DNA of 64,000 bases, from assembly GCA_904393845.1 (NCBI GenBank), contig CAJFNB010000001.1, forward strand, positions 1 through 64,000, written 5' to 3'. The translations under genes were made by a program, and so were the position numbers. How positions within the stretch are numbered: the stretch's first letter is position 1; each line of letters opens with the position of its first letter. The notes beneath the pieces were generated by a model. It saw only the letters and a program-made list of their open reading frames with translations. It was not told where the DNA came from and did no database searches. Positions 17,778 to 27,089 of the stretch are shown in pieces. Source of the stretch: Alloclostridium intestinigallinarum (GTDB lineage: Bacteria > Bacillota > Clostridia > Christensenellales > UBA3700).

Positions 17778-18400
17778 ATAAGTTTCCTCACTCTGAGTTT
17801 CGCGCCTATTCCTCGCGCTATCTCCGCCGCCCTCTGAAGCTGTTCGGGCGGCACGCAGTCCACTATACTGAGTACCACGTTTCCGCCGCACCTGACGCAC
17901 TCCTTGGCAAAGTCAAGCATTATATCGAACGCTTTCAGTCCGAAACGGCTGTGGCAAAGTTTGTCGTACGACTCTGGGTCGGTGGCGTTTAACGATACGT
18001 TTATCGTATCTATGCACTTCGCCATGCGCGGAGCTATGTCCTTACCCAGAATGGCGCTGCCCTGTCCGTTGGTGTTGATTCGCGTCTTTATACCCCTGTC
18101 GTGGGCATATCCCGCCAGCATTTCCACCAGGTCGAAACGCGCGCTCGGTTCGCCGTAGCCGCAGAACACCATCTCCTTGTAGCGGCTGAAATCCATTTTA
18201 TCCAAAATTTCCGTAACGTCCGTATAAGAAGGTTCCCTGTCCAGCCAAAGGTCGTAGTCGCCCTCGCCCTTATGACTGCCGAACTCCCTGCCGTCCATGA
18301 CGGATTCGTGGTTGCGCAGGCAAAATTCGCAGGCGTTGGAACAGTAATTGGTCAGATTTATATAGATATTTCCGTAAATGGTGTATACGTATGTGTTCAT
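17774..18400 (-). CDS. TatD-linked radical SAM protein
   Basis: 208 residues with the radical SAM cysteines C20-x3-C24-x2-C27 (YCSNACEFC), the glycine-rich GYGEPS motif and an NTNGQG segment. The size and the position next to tatD match the TatD-associated radical SAM family (TIGR04038 type). Its chemical reaction is unknown. The gene follows tatD by 12 bases and overlaps ksgA by four, so it is firmly inside an operon for methionyl-tRNA synthesis, a TatD nuclease and rRNA methylation. A role in RNA or tRNA maintenance is inference. Confidence 0.88.
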   Translation of the reverse strand: MNTYVYTIYGNIYINLTNYCSNACEFCLRNHESVMDGREFGSHKGEGDYDLWLDREPSYTDVTEILDKMDFSRYKEMVFCGYGEPSARFDLVEMLAGYAHDRGIKTRINTNGQGSAILGKDIAPRMAKCIDTINVSLNATDPESYDKLCHSRFGLKAFDIMLDFAKECVRCGGNVVLSIVDCVPPEQLQRAAEIARGIGAKLRVRKLI

Positions 18401-18412
18401 TTCCGCCTCCGC

Positions 18413-19171
18413 TTAAAAACCGTAATACCGCCGCGCGTTCTCCGCGGTCAGCCTTTCCGCCTCATCGAAAGTAACGCCCAGAATCTGCGCCATCTTTTCC
18501 ACGACATACCTCACGTAAGCGGGGCGGTTGACCTGCCCTCTGAACGGAACGGGGGTCATGTAGGGACAGTCAGTTTCCGCAAGCAGTCTGTCTTTCGGCA
18601 CGGCGCGGACTATATCGTCCTTTTTCGCATTTTTGAAAGTAATCACTCCGCCGAATGCAAAATATGCGTCGAATTCGGAAAACCGCTCCGCCATCTCGCG
18701 GCTGCCGCCGTAACAATGCAGAAGAACTCCGTTTTCAAGCAGTTCCCTGCACTCGCTTAAAATGGCAAACGCGTCGCCGTAGGCGTCGCGTATATGCAGG
18801 TTGACGGGCTTTTTCGCCCTGTGCGCCATCTCAAGCTGTGTTATAAATACCTGCCGCTGTACGCTTCTGGGCGCAATTTCGTAACAGTAGTCAAGCCCTA
18901 TTTCGCCCACCGCAACCGTTTTGGGCAGGGCGGCAAGCGCAAGATATTCGTCGACGTGCCCCTTTTCAAATCCTGCCGCCTCCTCGGGGTGGCAGCCCAC
19001 GGCGCAGTACACGCCCGCGTGCCCCTCCGCAAGGGCGGAAGCGCGGCGGGACGACGACAGGTCGAATCCGTTTTCAACCACGGCAAACAAGCCGTCCTCA
19101 GGCATGCGCGCAATCTCTTCTTCCGCGTCCAGCCTCTCGTCGAGCAGGTGGCAGTGACTGTCGATAAGCAT
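18413..19171 (-). CDS. tatD: TatD family metal-dependent deoxyribonuclease
   Basis: 252 residues, standard length. The metal ligands of the TIM-barrel amidohydrolase superfamily are visible: SHCHL at the start, GEIGLDY (Glu), NLHIRD, LLHCYGG and ETDCPY near the C-terminus. Members are 3'-5' exonucleases or D-aminoacyl-tRNA deacylase-like enzymes. The gene starts one base after the metG stop, a classic Firmicutes arrangement. Confidence 0.94.
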   Translation of the reverse strand: MLIDSHCHLLDERLDAEEEIARMPEDGLFAVVENGFDLSSSRRASALAEGHAGVYCAVGCHPEEAAGFEKGHVDEYLALAALPKTVAVGEIGLDYCYEIAPRSVQRQVFITQLEMAHRAKKPVNLHIRDAYGDAFAILSECRELLENGVLLHCYGGSREMAERFSEFDAYFAFGGVITFKNAKKDDIVRAVPKDRLLAETDCPYMTPVPFRGQVNRPAYVRYVVEKMAQILGVTFDEAERLTAENARRYYGF

Positions 19172-19172
19172 A

Positions 19173-21134
19173 TTAAGAAATGTCGCTGCCGGCGGGCATG
19201 TCCCCGTCCGGTTTAAGCAGGGTGAGCCTGCCTTCCTGATCGGAAGCGCAAAGCAGCATGCCCTGCGAAAGTATGCCGCGCAGTTTGACGGGCTTCAAGT
19301 TGGAAACTACCACCACTCTTCTGCCCACCATATCTTCGGGAGCGTAATACTTTGCAATGCCGCTTACTATCGTGCGCGGCTTTTCCTCGCCCAGGTCAAC
19401 GGTGGAGCACAGCAGTTTATCCGCCTTTTCCACCTTCTTGCAGTCGAGGATAACGCCCACTTTGAGCTGTACTTTGTCAAAGTCCTCTATGCCTATTTCA
19501 GCCTTTTCCTCGGGTTTTCCGGCGGCTTTTTCCGCCCCTGCCGCGGATTTTTTATCCTTTTCGCCGGCAAGATCTTCCGCTATTTTTTCCAACTCTTTCA
19601 GCTCCTTTTCTATGTCCAGCCTGTTGAACAGGTGCGCGCCCTTGTCCACCCTGCCGCCGTAGCTCATGGGCTTTTCGAGGGAAGCGAACGTGCGCTCGCC
19701 CTCGGGAACGCCGAGTTTGTTCAGTATCTTTTCCGCCGTTTCGGGCAGGAACGCCTGTAATACCACCGCGCAGGTGCGAATGGCGTTTGCCAGATTGAAC
19801 AGTACGCTCGAAAGGCGCACTTTGCCTTCTTCGCTTGCGCCCAAAGTCCAGGGCGCGGTTTCGTCGATATACTTATTGGCGCGGTGAAGCACTTCCCATA
19901 TAGCGTCCATAGCCGTGGTGACGTTGGGCTTTTTCAGCTCCTGTCTCACCTTTTCAAGCAGGTTTGCCGTAAGCGCTTTGAGCTCGCCGTCCTCCTGCCC
20001 GCTATCTCCGGCGGGCGCGGGAACGCTTCCGAAGTATTTGTCTATCATGGCTGTGGTACGCGATACCAGGTTGCCCAGCGTGTTTGCAAGGTCGGAATTG
20101 TAAGAGCGCACGAGCATTTCGTTGCTGTATTCGCCGTCCTCGCCGAAGGGCACTATGTGCAGAATATAGTAGCGCAGGGTGTCCACCCCATATCTGTCGC
20201 TCAAAATGAAGGGATCCACCACGTTGCCCTTCGACTTGCTCATCTTGCCGCCGTCGAACATTATCCAGCCGTGTCCGAACACCTTTTTGGGAAGGGGCAG
20301 GTCGAGCGCGGTCAAAAACGCGGGCCATATGACGGAATGGAACCTGACTATCTCCTTTGCCATCATGTGCACGTCGGCGGGCCAGTATTTTCTGAACAGT
20401 TCGTCGTCGCCGCCCGCGTATCCGAGCGCGGTGATATAGTTGAAGAGCGCGTCCAGCCACACATATATGACGTGCTTGCCGTCGAAAGGCACTTTTACGC
20501 CCCAATCGAAAGAAGTACGCGATACGCAAAGATCCTGCAATCCCGGCTTGACGAAGTTGTTGAGCATCTCCTTGCGGCGGGACGCGGGCATAAGAAAATC
20601 ACCTTCCGAAAGCAGTTTTTCTATCACGTCCTGATACTTGCTCAGGCGGAAGAAGTAGCTTTCTTCGCGCGCCGTCTGCACTTCCCTGCCGCAGTCGGGG
20701 CATTTGCCGTCAACAAGCTGGCTTTTCGTCCAGAAGGATTCGCAGGGCACGCAGTACATTCCCTCGTATTCGCTTTTGTATATGTCGCCCTTTTCATAGA
20801 GCTTTTCGAATATCTTCTGCACCGCCTTTTCGTGGTACTCGTCAGTGGTGCGGATAAACTTGTCGTAGGTGATATCAAGCCTCTTCCACAGCCTTTTCAG
20901 GTCGTCCACCAGCTTGTCCACGTACTGCTTGGGCGTAATCCCCGCCGCCTCCGCCGCGCGCTGTATCTTCTGCCCGTGCTCGTCCGTACCCGTCAGGAAG
21001 AACACGTCCTTGCCGTCCAGACGGTTGAAGCGCGCCAGGGCGTCGCATACCACGGTGGTGTAGCACGTTCCGATGTGCCACTTGCCGCTGGGGTAATATA
21101 TGGGTGTAGTGATATAATATTTTTCCTTTTCCAT
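19173..21134 (-). CDS. metG: Methionyl-tRNA synthetase with C-terminal tRNA-binding domain
   Basis: 653 residues. The class I signature is GKWHIGT near residue 17, the zinc knuckle is CVPC...CPDC at about 127-147, and the second signature is GKMSKSKGN. After an Ala/Lys/Glu-rich linker at about 525-550, the last 110 residues are the EMAP/Trbp111-type tRNA-binding and dimerisation domain (VGVILDCKKVEKADKLL, GIAKYY, SQGMLLCA). It charges tRNA-Met. It follows the lipoprotein gene after one base, so both are probably transcribed from the promoter at 22.87-22.90 kb. Confidence 0.96.
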   Translation of the reverse strand: MEKEKYYITTPIYYPSGKWHIGTCYTTVVCDALARFNRLDGKDVFFLTGTDEHGQKIQRAAEAAGITPKQYVDKLVDDLKRLWKRLDITYDKFIRTTDEYHEKAVQKIFEKLYEKGDIYKSEYEGMYCVPCESFWTKSQLVDGKCPDCGREVQTAREESYFFRLSKYQDVIEKLLSEGDFLMPASRRKEMLNNFVKPGLQDLCVSRTSFDWGVKVPFDGKHVIYVWLDALFNYITALGYAGGDDELFRKYWPADVHMMAKEIVRFHSVIWPAFLTALDLPLPKKVFGHGWIMFDGGKMSKSKGNVVDPFILSDRYGVDTLRYYILHIVPFGEDGEYSNEMLVRSYNSDLANTLGNLVSRTTAMIDKYFGSVPAPAGDSGQEDGELKALTANLLEKVRQELKKPNVTTAMDAIWEVLHRANKYIDETAPWTLGASEEGKVRLSSVLFNLANAIRTCAVVLQAFLPETAEKILNKLGVPEGERTFASLEKPMSYGGRVDKGAHLFNRLDIEKELKELEKIAEDLAGEKDKKSAAGAEKAAGKPEEKAEIGIEDFDKVQLKVGVILDCKKVEKADKLLCSTVDLGEEKPRTIVSGIAKYYAPEDMVGRRVVVVSNLKPVKLRGILSQGMLLCASDQEGRLTLLKPDGDMPAGSDIS

Positions 21135-21135
21135 T

Positions 21136-22827
21136 TTATTTCGCCGTATACGCGCTGATATAAGTGCTCAGTCCCGCCGATTCCATAAACTTGGGCAGAG
21201 GCTTGGTTATGGTCACGGTCGCGCTGCTGTCCTCGGGATTGGTAACGGTGTAGGTGCCGTCTTCTTCGTTATACGCATAGTTGGAATCGGTGCAGCCCTC
21301 TTCGCCGACCGTCCAGTATCCGGAAGCCACGACGCCCGCCAGCATCCATTCGCCTCCCTCCTGCGCGTAGTTGAGGGAGCTGAGAGCCGCCACGGAAGTG
21401 TAGTCGCCGGTTATGCCGTTCATATAGAAGAAGAAGGTGACTTCGCTGCCGTCAATTGTGCGCGTTATCACGGACGCGGAAATGTAGTCCACGTATACGG
21501 TATCCGTGGTGCTGTCGATTACCATGCCCAAAGCGTATTCGCCGTCCAGATTGAATTTGTAAAGCGCGTTGGATACGGTGTAGTACATATACTTGCCCGC
21601 CACGTTGTTGTTGGTGGCGTTTGCGGCTTCGTCCCTCACCGCCACGATGGTGGGAGCGCCTTCGAGCGCCTGCTGGGTGCCGTCTTCGTCCGTACCTATC
21701 TTCACGGTGACGGGAGTGCCGTTATCGTTGTAGTAACGGTTGATATTGGAGCTGCTCACCGAAAGCGCGCCGTACTCATAGCTTACCGCTTCGATGGACG
21801 AAAGCGCGGAATTGGCTATTACCTTTTCGTTCGCCATATCGAGCGCCGCGCCGTCGCCTGCGCCTATCATATCGGGAGTAACCAGATATTCCGCGGTGGC
21901 AGTCCTTGCATTGGACGTCGAGGACGAACCGGGAGTGCGCGAATAGAAGAGCGCCACGCCCGTATCTTCTATGCTGTAATCGAGAAGAGCCACGGTGTAC
22001 TGGTACTGCGCCGCCACGCTCGCGCCCTCGGGCACGAACGAGGTGTTATCAATAAGAAGCGTGCTCACGCCCGCATAGTTGCAGACGTATACCCTGTTGC
22101 CGTAGAGCACGGAAGAATTTTCGCTGTCCGCGGCTTTGGTGTAGAAGAACATATCGCTCACCCTGTCGCTGCCGTAAGAATATTCGCCGTCCTTTACGAA
22201 AAGCACGTCGGTTACTTCTTCCGCGACGACTTCCTTCGCGCCGATTTCCTCATTGGTATAGGAAATCTTGACTATCTGCGAATTTGCCGTATCGTAGTAG
22301 AACAGCGCTTCGTCCGTCCAGATATATTCGTACGTATTCGCCGCCAGCGTGGTTACGAGCTGGGTCCGGGTTCCGTCGGTGCGGGTGCGGTAGAAGTCCT
22401 GCTGGGAGGTAAGCACGGTGCCGTCCGACTGGGTATCGGTGGAAGGGGAAGTATAGTATATCCAGTTGCCGAACACGTAAAGTCCGCCTTCCGCCTGACC
22501 GTTGTAGAACATCTTGGGAACAACCACCGCAACGTCCCTGACGCTGCCGTCGGCGGCAAGGGCGCCCTTCATGATGCTGCCCTTGTAGCCGGCCTGTCCG
22601 AACCAGTTGTTTTCGGGTTCGGTGATGGAAGATGTGTCGCCTTTGCCGTTGACGAAGTATACCGTGTTGCCCTGCGCCACCGCAACGCTGCCGTTACCGG
22701 ATACGGCCGCTTCGGGATCGGTAGTACCCACGGGTCCCCATGTATAATCCTGGCACGCCGCAAGCACGGCGGTCGCGGCAACAGCCACTACCAGGACGAT
22801 AAGAGCGAGTTTTGCGATTTTTTTCAT
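21136..22827 (-). CDS. Lipoprotein with propeller-like extracellular domain (DUF5050-like)
   Basis: 563 residues. A signal peptide ends in the lipobox VLAAC, with Cys25 the predicted lipidated residue, so the protein should be anchored on the outer face of the membrane. The body has repeated short blades such as NTVYFVNGKGD, WIYYTSPSTD, EALFYYDTANSQIVKIS and KYMYYTVSNALYKFNLDGE, which resemble the DUF5050/beta-propeller proteins of Clostridia. Ligand and function are unknown. It is the first gene of the metG operon, an unusual leader for a synthetase gene. An AGGAG site lies 7 bases before the ATG. Confidence 0.75.
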   Translation of the reverse strand: MKKIAKLALIVLVVAVAATAVLAACQDYTWGPVGTTDPEAAVSGNGSVAVAQGNTVYFVNGKGDTSSITEPENNWFGQAGYKGSIMKGALAADGSVRDVAVVVPKMFYNGQAEGGLYVFGNWIYYTSPSTDTQSDGTVLTSQQDFYRTRTDGTRTQLVTTLAANTYEYIWTDEALFYYDTANSQIVKISYTNEEIGAKEVVAEEVTDVLFVKDGEYSYGSDRVSDMFFYTKAADSENSSVLYGNRVYVCNYAGVSTLLIDNTSFVPEGASVAAQYQYTVALLDYSIEDTGVALFYSRTPGSSSTSNARTATAEYLVTPDMIGAGDGAALDMANEKVIANSALSSIEAVSYEYGALSVSSSNINRYYNDNGTPVTVKIGTDEDGTQQALEGAPTIVAVRDEAANATNNNVAGKYMYYTVSNALYKFNLDGEYALGMVIDSTTDTVYVDYISASVITRTIDGSEVTFFFYMNGITGDYTSVAALSSLNYAQEGGEWMLAGVVASGYWTVGEEGCTDSNYAYNEEDGTYTVTNPEDSSATVTITKPLPKFMESAGLSTYISAYTAK

Positions 22828-22869
22828 ATCTGACTCCTATATAGGTCGTTTTGCTTTAACGCACATAAT

Positions 22870-22898
22870 ATTATAATATAAATATTAGCATATTGCAA
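22870..22898 (-). promoter_or_regulatory. Sigma-A promoter of the lipoprotein-metG-tatD-rSAM-ksgA operon
   Basis: Minus-strand TTGCAA, 17 bases, TATAAT, with the ATG about 40 bases downstream. The rest of the gap up to the terminator at 23.12 kb (about 220 bases) shows nothing I recognise. Confidence 0.75.
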
Positions 22899-23117
22899 AC
22901 ACTTTTTACTCCGCAAAAGCGGATACGGCAAATATATACCTTTCTTTTACATGGCTCGTTTCTGTTCCGTCGGCGCAAATCGACGTCCCGTGCCCAGCCG
23001 TTTACCCGACGACAGCCGCCCTAATAATACACATATGCCTTTTAGCCGCGGCGTACCGCAAAATTGCGCCGTCTTTTGCCCGCTTCCGCCGCGACCGGCC
23101 CCCTGCGCCGGAAGGAT

Positions 23118-23150
23118 GTAAAAAAAAGCGCGTCCCGACGCGCCGTTTTA
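23118..23150 (-). terminator. Terminator of the polysaccharide operon
   Basis: GCGCGTC and GACGCGC form a GC-rich stem that on the minus strand is followed by a run of eight T. It lies about 45 bases past the stop of the last gene. Confidence 0.7.
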
Positions 23151-23193
23151 CTTTTTTTCTTCCGTCCGCCCCGTATCCCGGCGCCACCCGGAC

Positions 23194-23694
23194 TTATCCG
23201 AGCGCCGCAAGTTTGGACGGAACGTGGAACGTATCGCATAAAGTGGGGAATACCGCGTACAGAAGATAAGGGGAATCCGCGCCGTTGCGCTCTATCCTGA
23301 ACGCGTTGAACTTCGACTTCCCTGCCGCGTATTCCACGGGAATAAACGCCTCCACAAAGTAATTGTTTCCCTCTCGGCGCACCTCATGCGGCACGCGGGG
23401 ATCGAGCATTTCCGTCAGGCGGCGTCCGTTTTCATGGCGGATCTTGCCCGCCCATACAAGCCCTCCCGGGGAAAATTCGTATTCGAAATACTCGTTTTCG
23501 TTGCCGTCCGGGGAAAAGAATATCTCCACGACGCAACCGTCGTAAATAGGCTCGTTATCTTCTTTGAACGGAGAATAAAAGCTGCTGTCGTACGCGGAGT
23601 AATAAAGGCGCAGACCGCCCTCTTCCTCTTTTATTTCAAGCGTGGTCAGCCTGTCCGCTTTTTCACCGCTGTTGGCACGCAAAGTATATTTCAT
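23194..23694 (-). CDS. CBM9/DOMON-like carbohydrate-binding protein
   Basis: 166 residues, no signal peptide. The pattern of short strands (GGLRLYYSAYDSSF, GCVVEIFFSPDGNEN, YFEYEFSPGG, NYFVEAFIPVEY) resembles the CBM9-like fold found in carbohydrate-active enzymes and in stand-alone sugar-binding proteins. Its start overlaps the dehydratase stop as GTGATG. I use the ATG, and a GTG one codon earlier is equally possible. Being the last gene of a polysaccharide operon, it may bind a sugar or polymer, but lack of a secretion signal argues for a cytoplasmic site. Function uncertain. Confidence 0.6.
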   Translation of the reverse strand: MKYTLRANSGEKADRLTTLEIKEEEGGLRLYYSAYDSSFYSPFKEDNEPIYDGCVVEIFFSPDGNENEYFEYEFSPGGLVWAGKIRHENGRRLTEMLDPRVPHEVRREGNNYFVEAFIPVEYAAGKSKFNAFRIERNGADSPYLLYAVFPTLCDTFHVPSKLAALG

Positions 23695-25823
23695 CACTCT
23701 TCCGCCTTCTTTTTCGCCTTTTTACCGGCGGATTTTTCCGCTTTCTTCACTTCTTTTTTATCCGCTTTACCCGCCTTTTTCTCCGCACTCTTGCTCTTAT
23801 CCGCCTTTCTGCCGCCCGCGGGCTGTTCCGCCGCCACGGGCTTGCTTCCTATCACGCCCTGCGCCGCGCCTTCGCCCGAAGCCACTATCTTGCCCGTGCC
23901 GCTTATGGCGCGCAGATATGACTTGTCGTGGTTGAACGTGGGAACGAGCACTTTAAGCTGTTCCACGACCGCTTCTTTATCGTTGGTGGCGCATATGTCG
24001 TGCATCTTTTGCAGCTGTTCCATAAGCCAGGGCTTGTCTATCGTCACCTGTCTGCCTATGAATATCTTTTCGTTGGGCGTTTTCTGCAACCCTTCTTCCT
24101 TCATAAGCAGTTCTTCAAACAGCTTCTCGCCGGGGCGCAGTCCCGTGAATTTTATCTCTATATCCTTATACGGCGTGTAACCCATCATGGTGATAAGGTT
24201 TTCCGCGAGCGTAAGTATCTTGACAGGCTCGCCCATGTTCAGAATGAATATCTCGCCGCCCTTTGCAAACGTGCCCGCCTGCAATACCAGGCTGACAGCT
24301 TCCGGTATGGTCATGAAATAGCGTATTATATCGGGGTGCGTCACGGTGACCGGTCCGCCGTTTTTAATCTGCTCCCTGAACAGCGGAATTACCGAGCCGT
24401 TTGAACCTAGCACGTTGCCGAAGCGCACCGCGGCAAACTCCGTCTTGCTGCCCGACTGCGCCATCATCTGCACTATCTCCTCGCAGCAGCGCTTTGTCGC
24501 GCCCATGACGTTAGTGGGATTTACCGCCTTATCCGTGGATATCATGACGAACTTTTCCACTCCGTGTTTGTCCGCCATCTGCGCCACGTTCAGCGTGCCG
24601 AATATATTGTTCTTGCACGCTTCCTCCGGATTGGTTTCCATAAGCGGAACGTGTTTGTGCGCCGCCGCGTGGAAAACAATCTTCGGGCGGTGTTCCATAA
24701 ACAGCTCGTCCATCTTATCCCTGTCCGTAACGGAAGCTATCTCTATCCTTATGGGATAGTCGGCGCCGTACGTACGCAGTATCTCCTGCTGTATTTCATA
24801 CGCCGAGTTTTCGTAAACGTCCACTATCACGACTTTTGCGGGCTTATACTTGACTATCTGTCTGACAAGTTCCGAACCTATCGAACCGCCGCCGCCCGTG
24901 ATCATACACACCTTGCCCTCTATATACGCCGCAACGCCCTTATCCGTAAAGGCTATCTGCGGCCTTCCCAGCAAGTCGCCGATATTTATGTCGCGTATCT
25001 GGCTGACCATATCGGTGGTGCCCACAAGTTCGCTGATATAGGGCAGTACCTTTACCTGGCACCCCGTGGACATACACGTCGCCAGCATACTCTTGCGCGC
25101 CTGCGCGCTTATCGAAGGTATTGCGAATATTATAGTGGATATGGAATATTTCGTTGCCAGGCGCGGTATTTCCTGCGTGGAACCGACTATCGGCACGTTG
25201 TCTATCGTTCTGCCCTGCTTTTCCAGGTCGTCGTCCACGAGACAGACGGGAATGTAAATACTGTCCTTGCGGCTGAGTTCCTCTACCACCGTACTGCCCG
25301 TACTGCCCGCGCCCACTATCATGGTACGCTTGCGCTCCGCAGGTTTTATCCTGGGAGTCCAGTACGAATACAGCATTTCGTATATCAGGTGCATAACCGC
25401 AACCGACATTGACGTGGAAAACGCCATGACGATATACACGGGAAATCCGCGGTATACGTCGCCCACGATAAATTCGTGCGACGACACGAAGTGGGCGAGC
25501 TGGTCCACGCCCGTGAACAGCAGCGTGCCGCATATGCAGGCGAGCACTATGCGCATATATTCCTTTATGCGCGCAAAGCGCCACACTACCTTGAATATTT
25601 TGAACAGTACGAAAAACAAAAAGAAGCAGACAACCACGACGGGCGTGCTTATCAGAACGGAATTCACGTATTCGCTGCCGTACTCGTCCACTACGTAGGA
25701 CTGGGTAAGCAGTGCGGTGGCGAAAAACACCGCCGCAACCATAAACATATCAGCCGCCGCGAGTATCCACTCGCGCAGCGTGCGCATGGAATAAGACTTT
25801 AAGTCTATCTTCTTTTTGCCCAT
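23694..25823 (-). CDS. Membrane-bound nucleoside-diphosphate-sugar 4,6-dehydratase (CapD/PglF-like)
   Basis: 709 residues. Four N-terminal membrane segments (about 15-35, 50-72, 85-110, 120-140) are followed by two Rossmann units. The first is IVGAGSTGSTVV and the second, catalytic one is ITGGGGSIGSELV. An SDR-type active region (MISTDKAVNPTNVMGATK) follows. The family makes 4-keto-6-deoxy sugars from UDP-GlcNAc for surface glycans. The last 60 residues are an Ala/Lys/Glu-rich, histone H1-like tail absent from ordinary family members. It precedes a small sugar-binding gene and follows a Wzz-like gene. Confidence 0.9.
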   Translation of the reverse strand: MGKKKIDLKSYSMRTLREWILAAADMFMVAAVFFATALLTQSYVVDEYGSEYVNSVLISTPVVVVCFFLFFVLFKIFKVVWRFARIKEYMRIVLACICGTLLFTGVDQLAHFVSSHEFIVGDVYRGFPVYIVMAFSTSMSVAVMHLIYEMLYSYWTPRIKPAERKRTMIVGAGSTGSTVVEELSRKDSIYIPVCLVDDDLEKQGRTIDNVPIVGSTQEIPRLATKYSISTIIFAIPSISAQARKSMLATCMSTGCQVKVLPYISELVGTTDMVSQIRDINIGDLLGRPQIAFTDKGVAAYIEGKVCMITGGGGSIGSELVRQIVKYKPAKVVIVDVYENSAYEIQQEILRTYGADYPIRIEIASVTDRDKMDELFMEHRPKIVFHAAAHKHVPLMETNPEEACKNNIFGTLNVAQMADKHGVEKFVMISTDKAVNPTNVMGATKRCCEEIVQMMAQSGSKTEFAAVRFGNVLGSNGSVIPLFREQIKNGGPVTVTHPDIIRYFMTIPEAVSLVLQAGTFAKGGEIFILNMGEPVKILTLAENLITMMGYTPYKDIEIKFTGLRPGEKLFEELLMKEEGLQKTPNEKIFIGRQVTIDKPWLMEQLQKMHDICATNDKEAVVEQLKVLVPTFNHDKSYLRAISGTGKIVASGEGAAQGVIGSKPVAAEQPAGGRKADKSKSAEKKAGKADKKEVKKAEKSAGKKAKKKAEE

Positions 25824-25829
25824 TTTCCC

Positions 25830-27089
25830 TTACTTACTCTTTTTGCGGGCGTTTTTCTTGCGCAGGACAACTCCCTCTACCTTGCGCCCTTCCGTTTCGT
25901 ATTTTTCTTCCAGAGCTATCAGCTTTTTGATGGAGTACCCCTCGTCCACCACCAGCGCCGTGTCGCCGGCAAACGCCGAAAGCAATTCGCTCCTCACGTC
26001 CGCGCCGGAATATCCGCTCACTATTACTCTGGAATATTTCTCTTTCAGTTTGCCGAAAAGTGCGGCTATCTGTTCGCGCTTTCCGTATATGTCAAGACCC
26101 GCTCCGGCGCCGAGTTTCCCGTCTTTTACGACGTTTTCGGCATCTTCGCCTTCTAAAATACGGGCTATTCCCTCTCCGCTTTCATCGTCGAAATCCACGT
26201 AAAGCGCGTCACGGGACTGCTTTTCGCGCTCCGCCCACGCGCCGGCAATATCCGCCGCGCTCTTCGTCACGCCCATCACGTAGGTGACTCCGTCGTTGCC
26301 GCCCCTGACCATGGCGCTCTTTATAACGGCTTCGCCCATATTGTTCTCACCCTCGTAAACCGTGGCGAGTACCGGGTATTTCGTCTGCATGGTTATGTCG
26401 CTTTCATACGTCACGCGCATGAATACCGCGCTCCAGATGAGCAGAACCACCACCGCAACCACAAAGCCGATGACCAATCCTTCCACCACGGAGATGATAA
26501 CGGACAGCGCCCCGCCGTTATCGACGGCATACATTGCGTTCAGGTCTTCTTCCGCGTTCTTGTAAGTCAGCTGTACGGAAAATCCCTCCGTTTCTCCGCT
26601 GCCTATCGCCGCCATAACCTGCTGTTCGATGTTGTCGAGCATAAATACGGCGTCCCTTGCGCTTTCGGCGCTCACGGTCACGGTAAGCGTGGTATTGCTG
26701 TTTCCGAGTTCGAGTTTGATGCCGGACTTCAGTCCGTCCATCTTATACGTCCCGTCCGTATTTTCAAGCGCGTTATATACGTTGATGTATACGGTATTGT
26801 TCAGCGTATCCACCGCCCTTGCGACAGCCCGCTGCTGTTCGGCAAGTTTCAGGTTGAGAATTTCGCCCGCATTCGTATCGCCGCTTCCGTCCGTCGGATA
26901 GTCAATTTCGGGATACGTAATGGAAAAACCTTCCTTCGCCTCGTATGTCACGGCGGCGGATCCCGTTATGGAAACAACGCAGAATATAACCGCCACCAGC
27001 AATGTGATAACGATAAGCGCCTGCCATTTTCTGAGCACCTCGACCGCAAGTTTCTTTGCGTCGTACCTCACGCCCTTTTCTTCTTCCAT
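25830..27089 (-). CDS. Wzz/Cap-like chain-length regulator with degenerate BY-kinase-type domain
   Basis: 419 residues. One membrane segment at about 26-48 and a second at about 192-216 enclose an extracytoplasmic Wzz domain, the layout of polysaccharide co-polymerases. The C-terminal cytoplasmic part (from about 250) looks like a MinD/tyrosine-kinase fold (YVMGVTKSAADIAGAWAERE, LYVDFDD, GLDIYG, ALVVDEGYSIKK). It has no Walker A lysine loop, so it probably cannot hydrolyse ATP. It would set polymer chain length together with the adjacent ligase/polymerase. It overlaps the ligase gene by 22 bases. Confidence 0.78.
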   Translation of the reverse strand: MEEEKGVRYDAKKLAVEVLRKWQALIVITLLVAVIFCVVSITGSAAVTYEAKEGFSITYPEIDYPTDGSGDTNAGEILNLKLAEQQRAVARAVDTLNNTVYINVYNALENTDGTYKMDGLKSGIKLELGNSNTTLTVTVSAESARDAVFMLDNIEQQVMAAIGSGETEGFSVQLTYKNAEEDLNAMYAVDNGGALSVIISVVEGLVIGFVVAVVVLLIWSAVFMRVTYESDITMQTKYPVLATVYEGENNMGEAVIKSAMVRGGNDGVTYVMGVTKSAADIAGAWAEREKQSRDALYVDFDDESGEGIARILEGEDAENVVKDGKLGAGAGLDIYGKREQIAALFGKLKEKYSRVIVSGYSGADVRSELLSAFAGDTALVVDEGYSIKKLIALEEKYETEGRKVEGVVLRKKNARKKSK

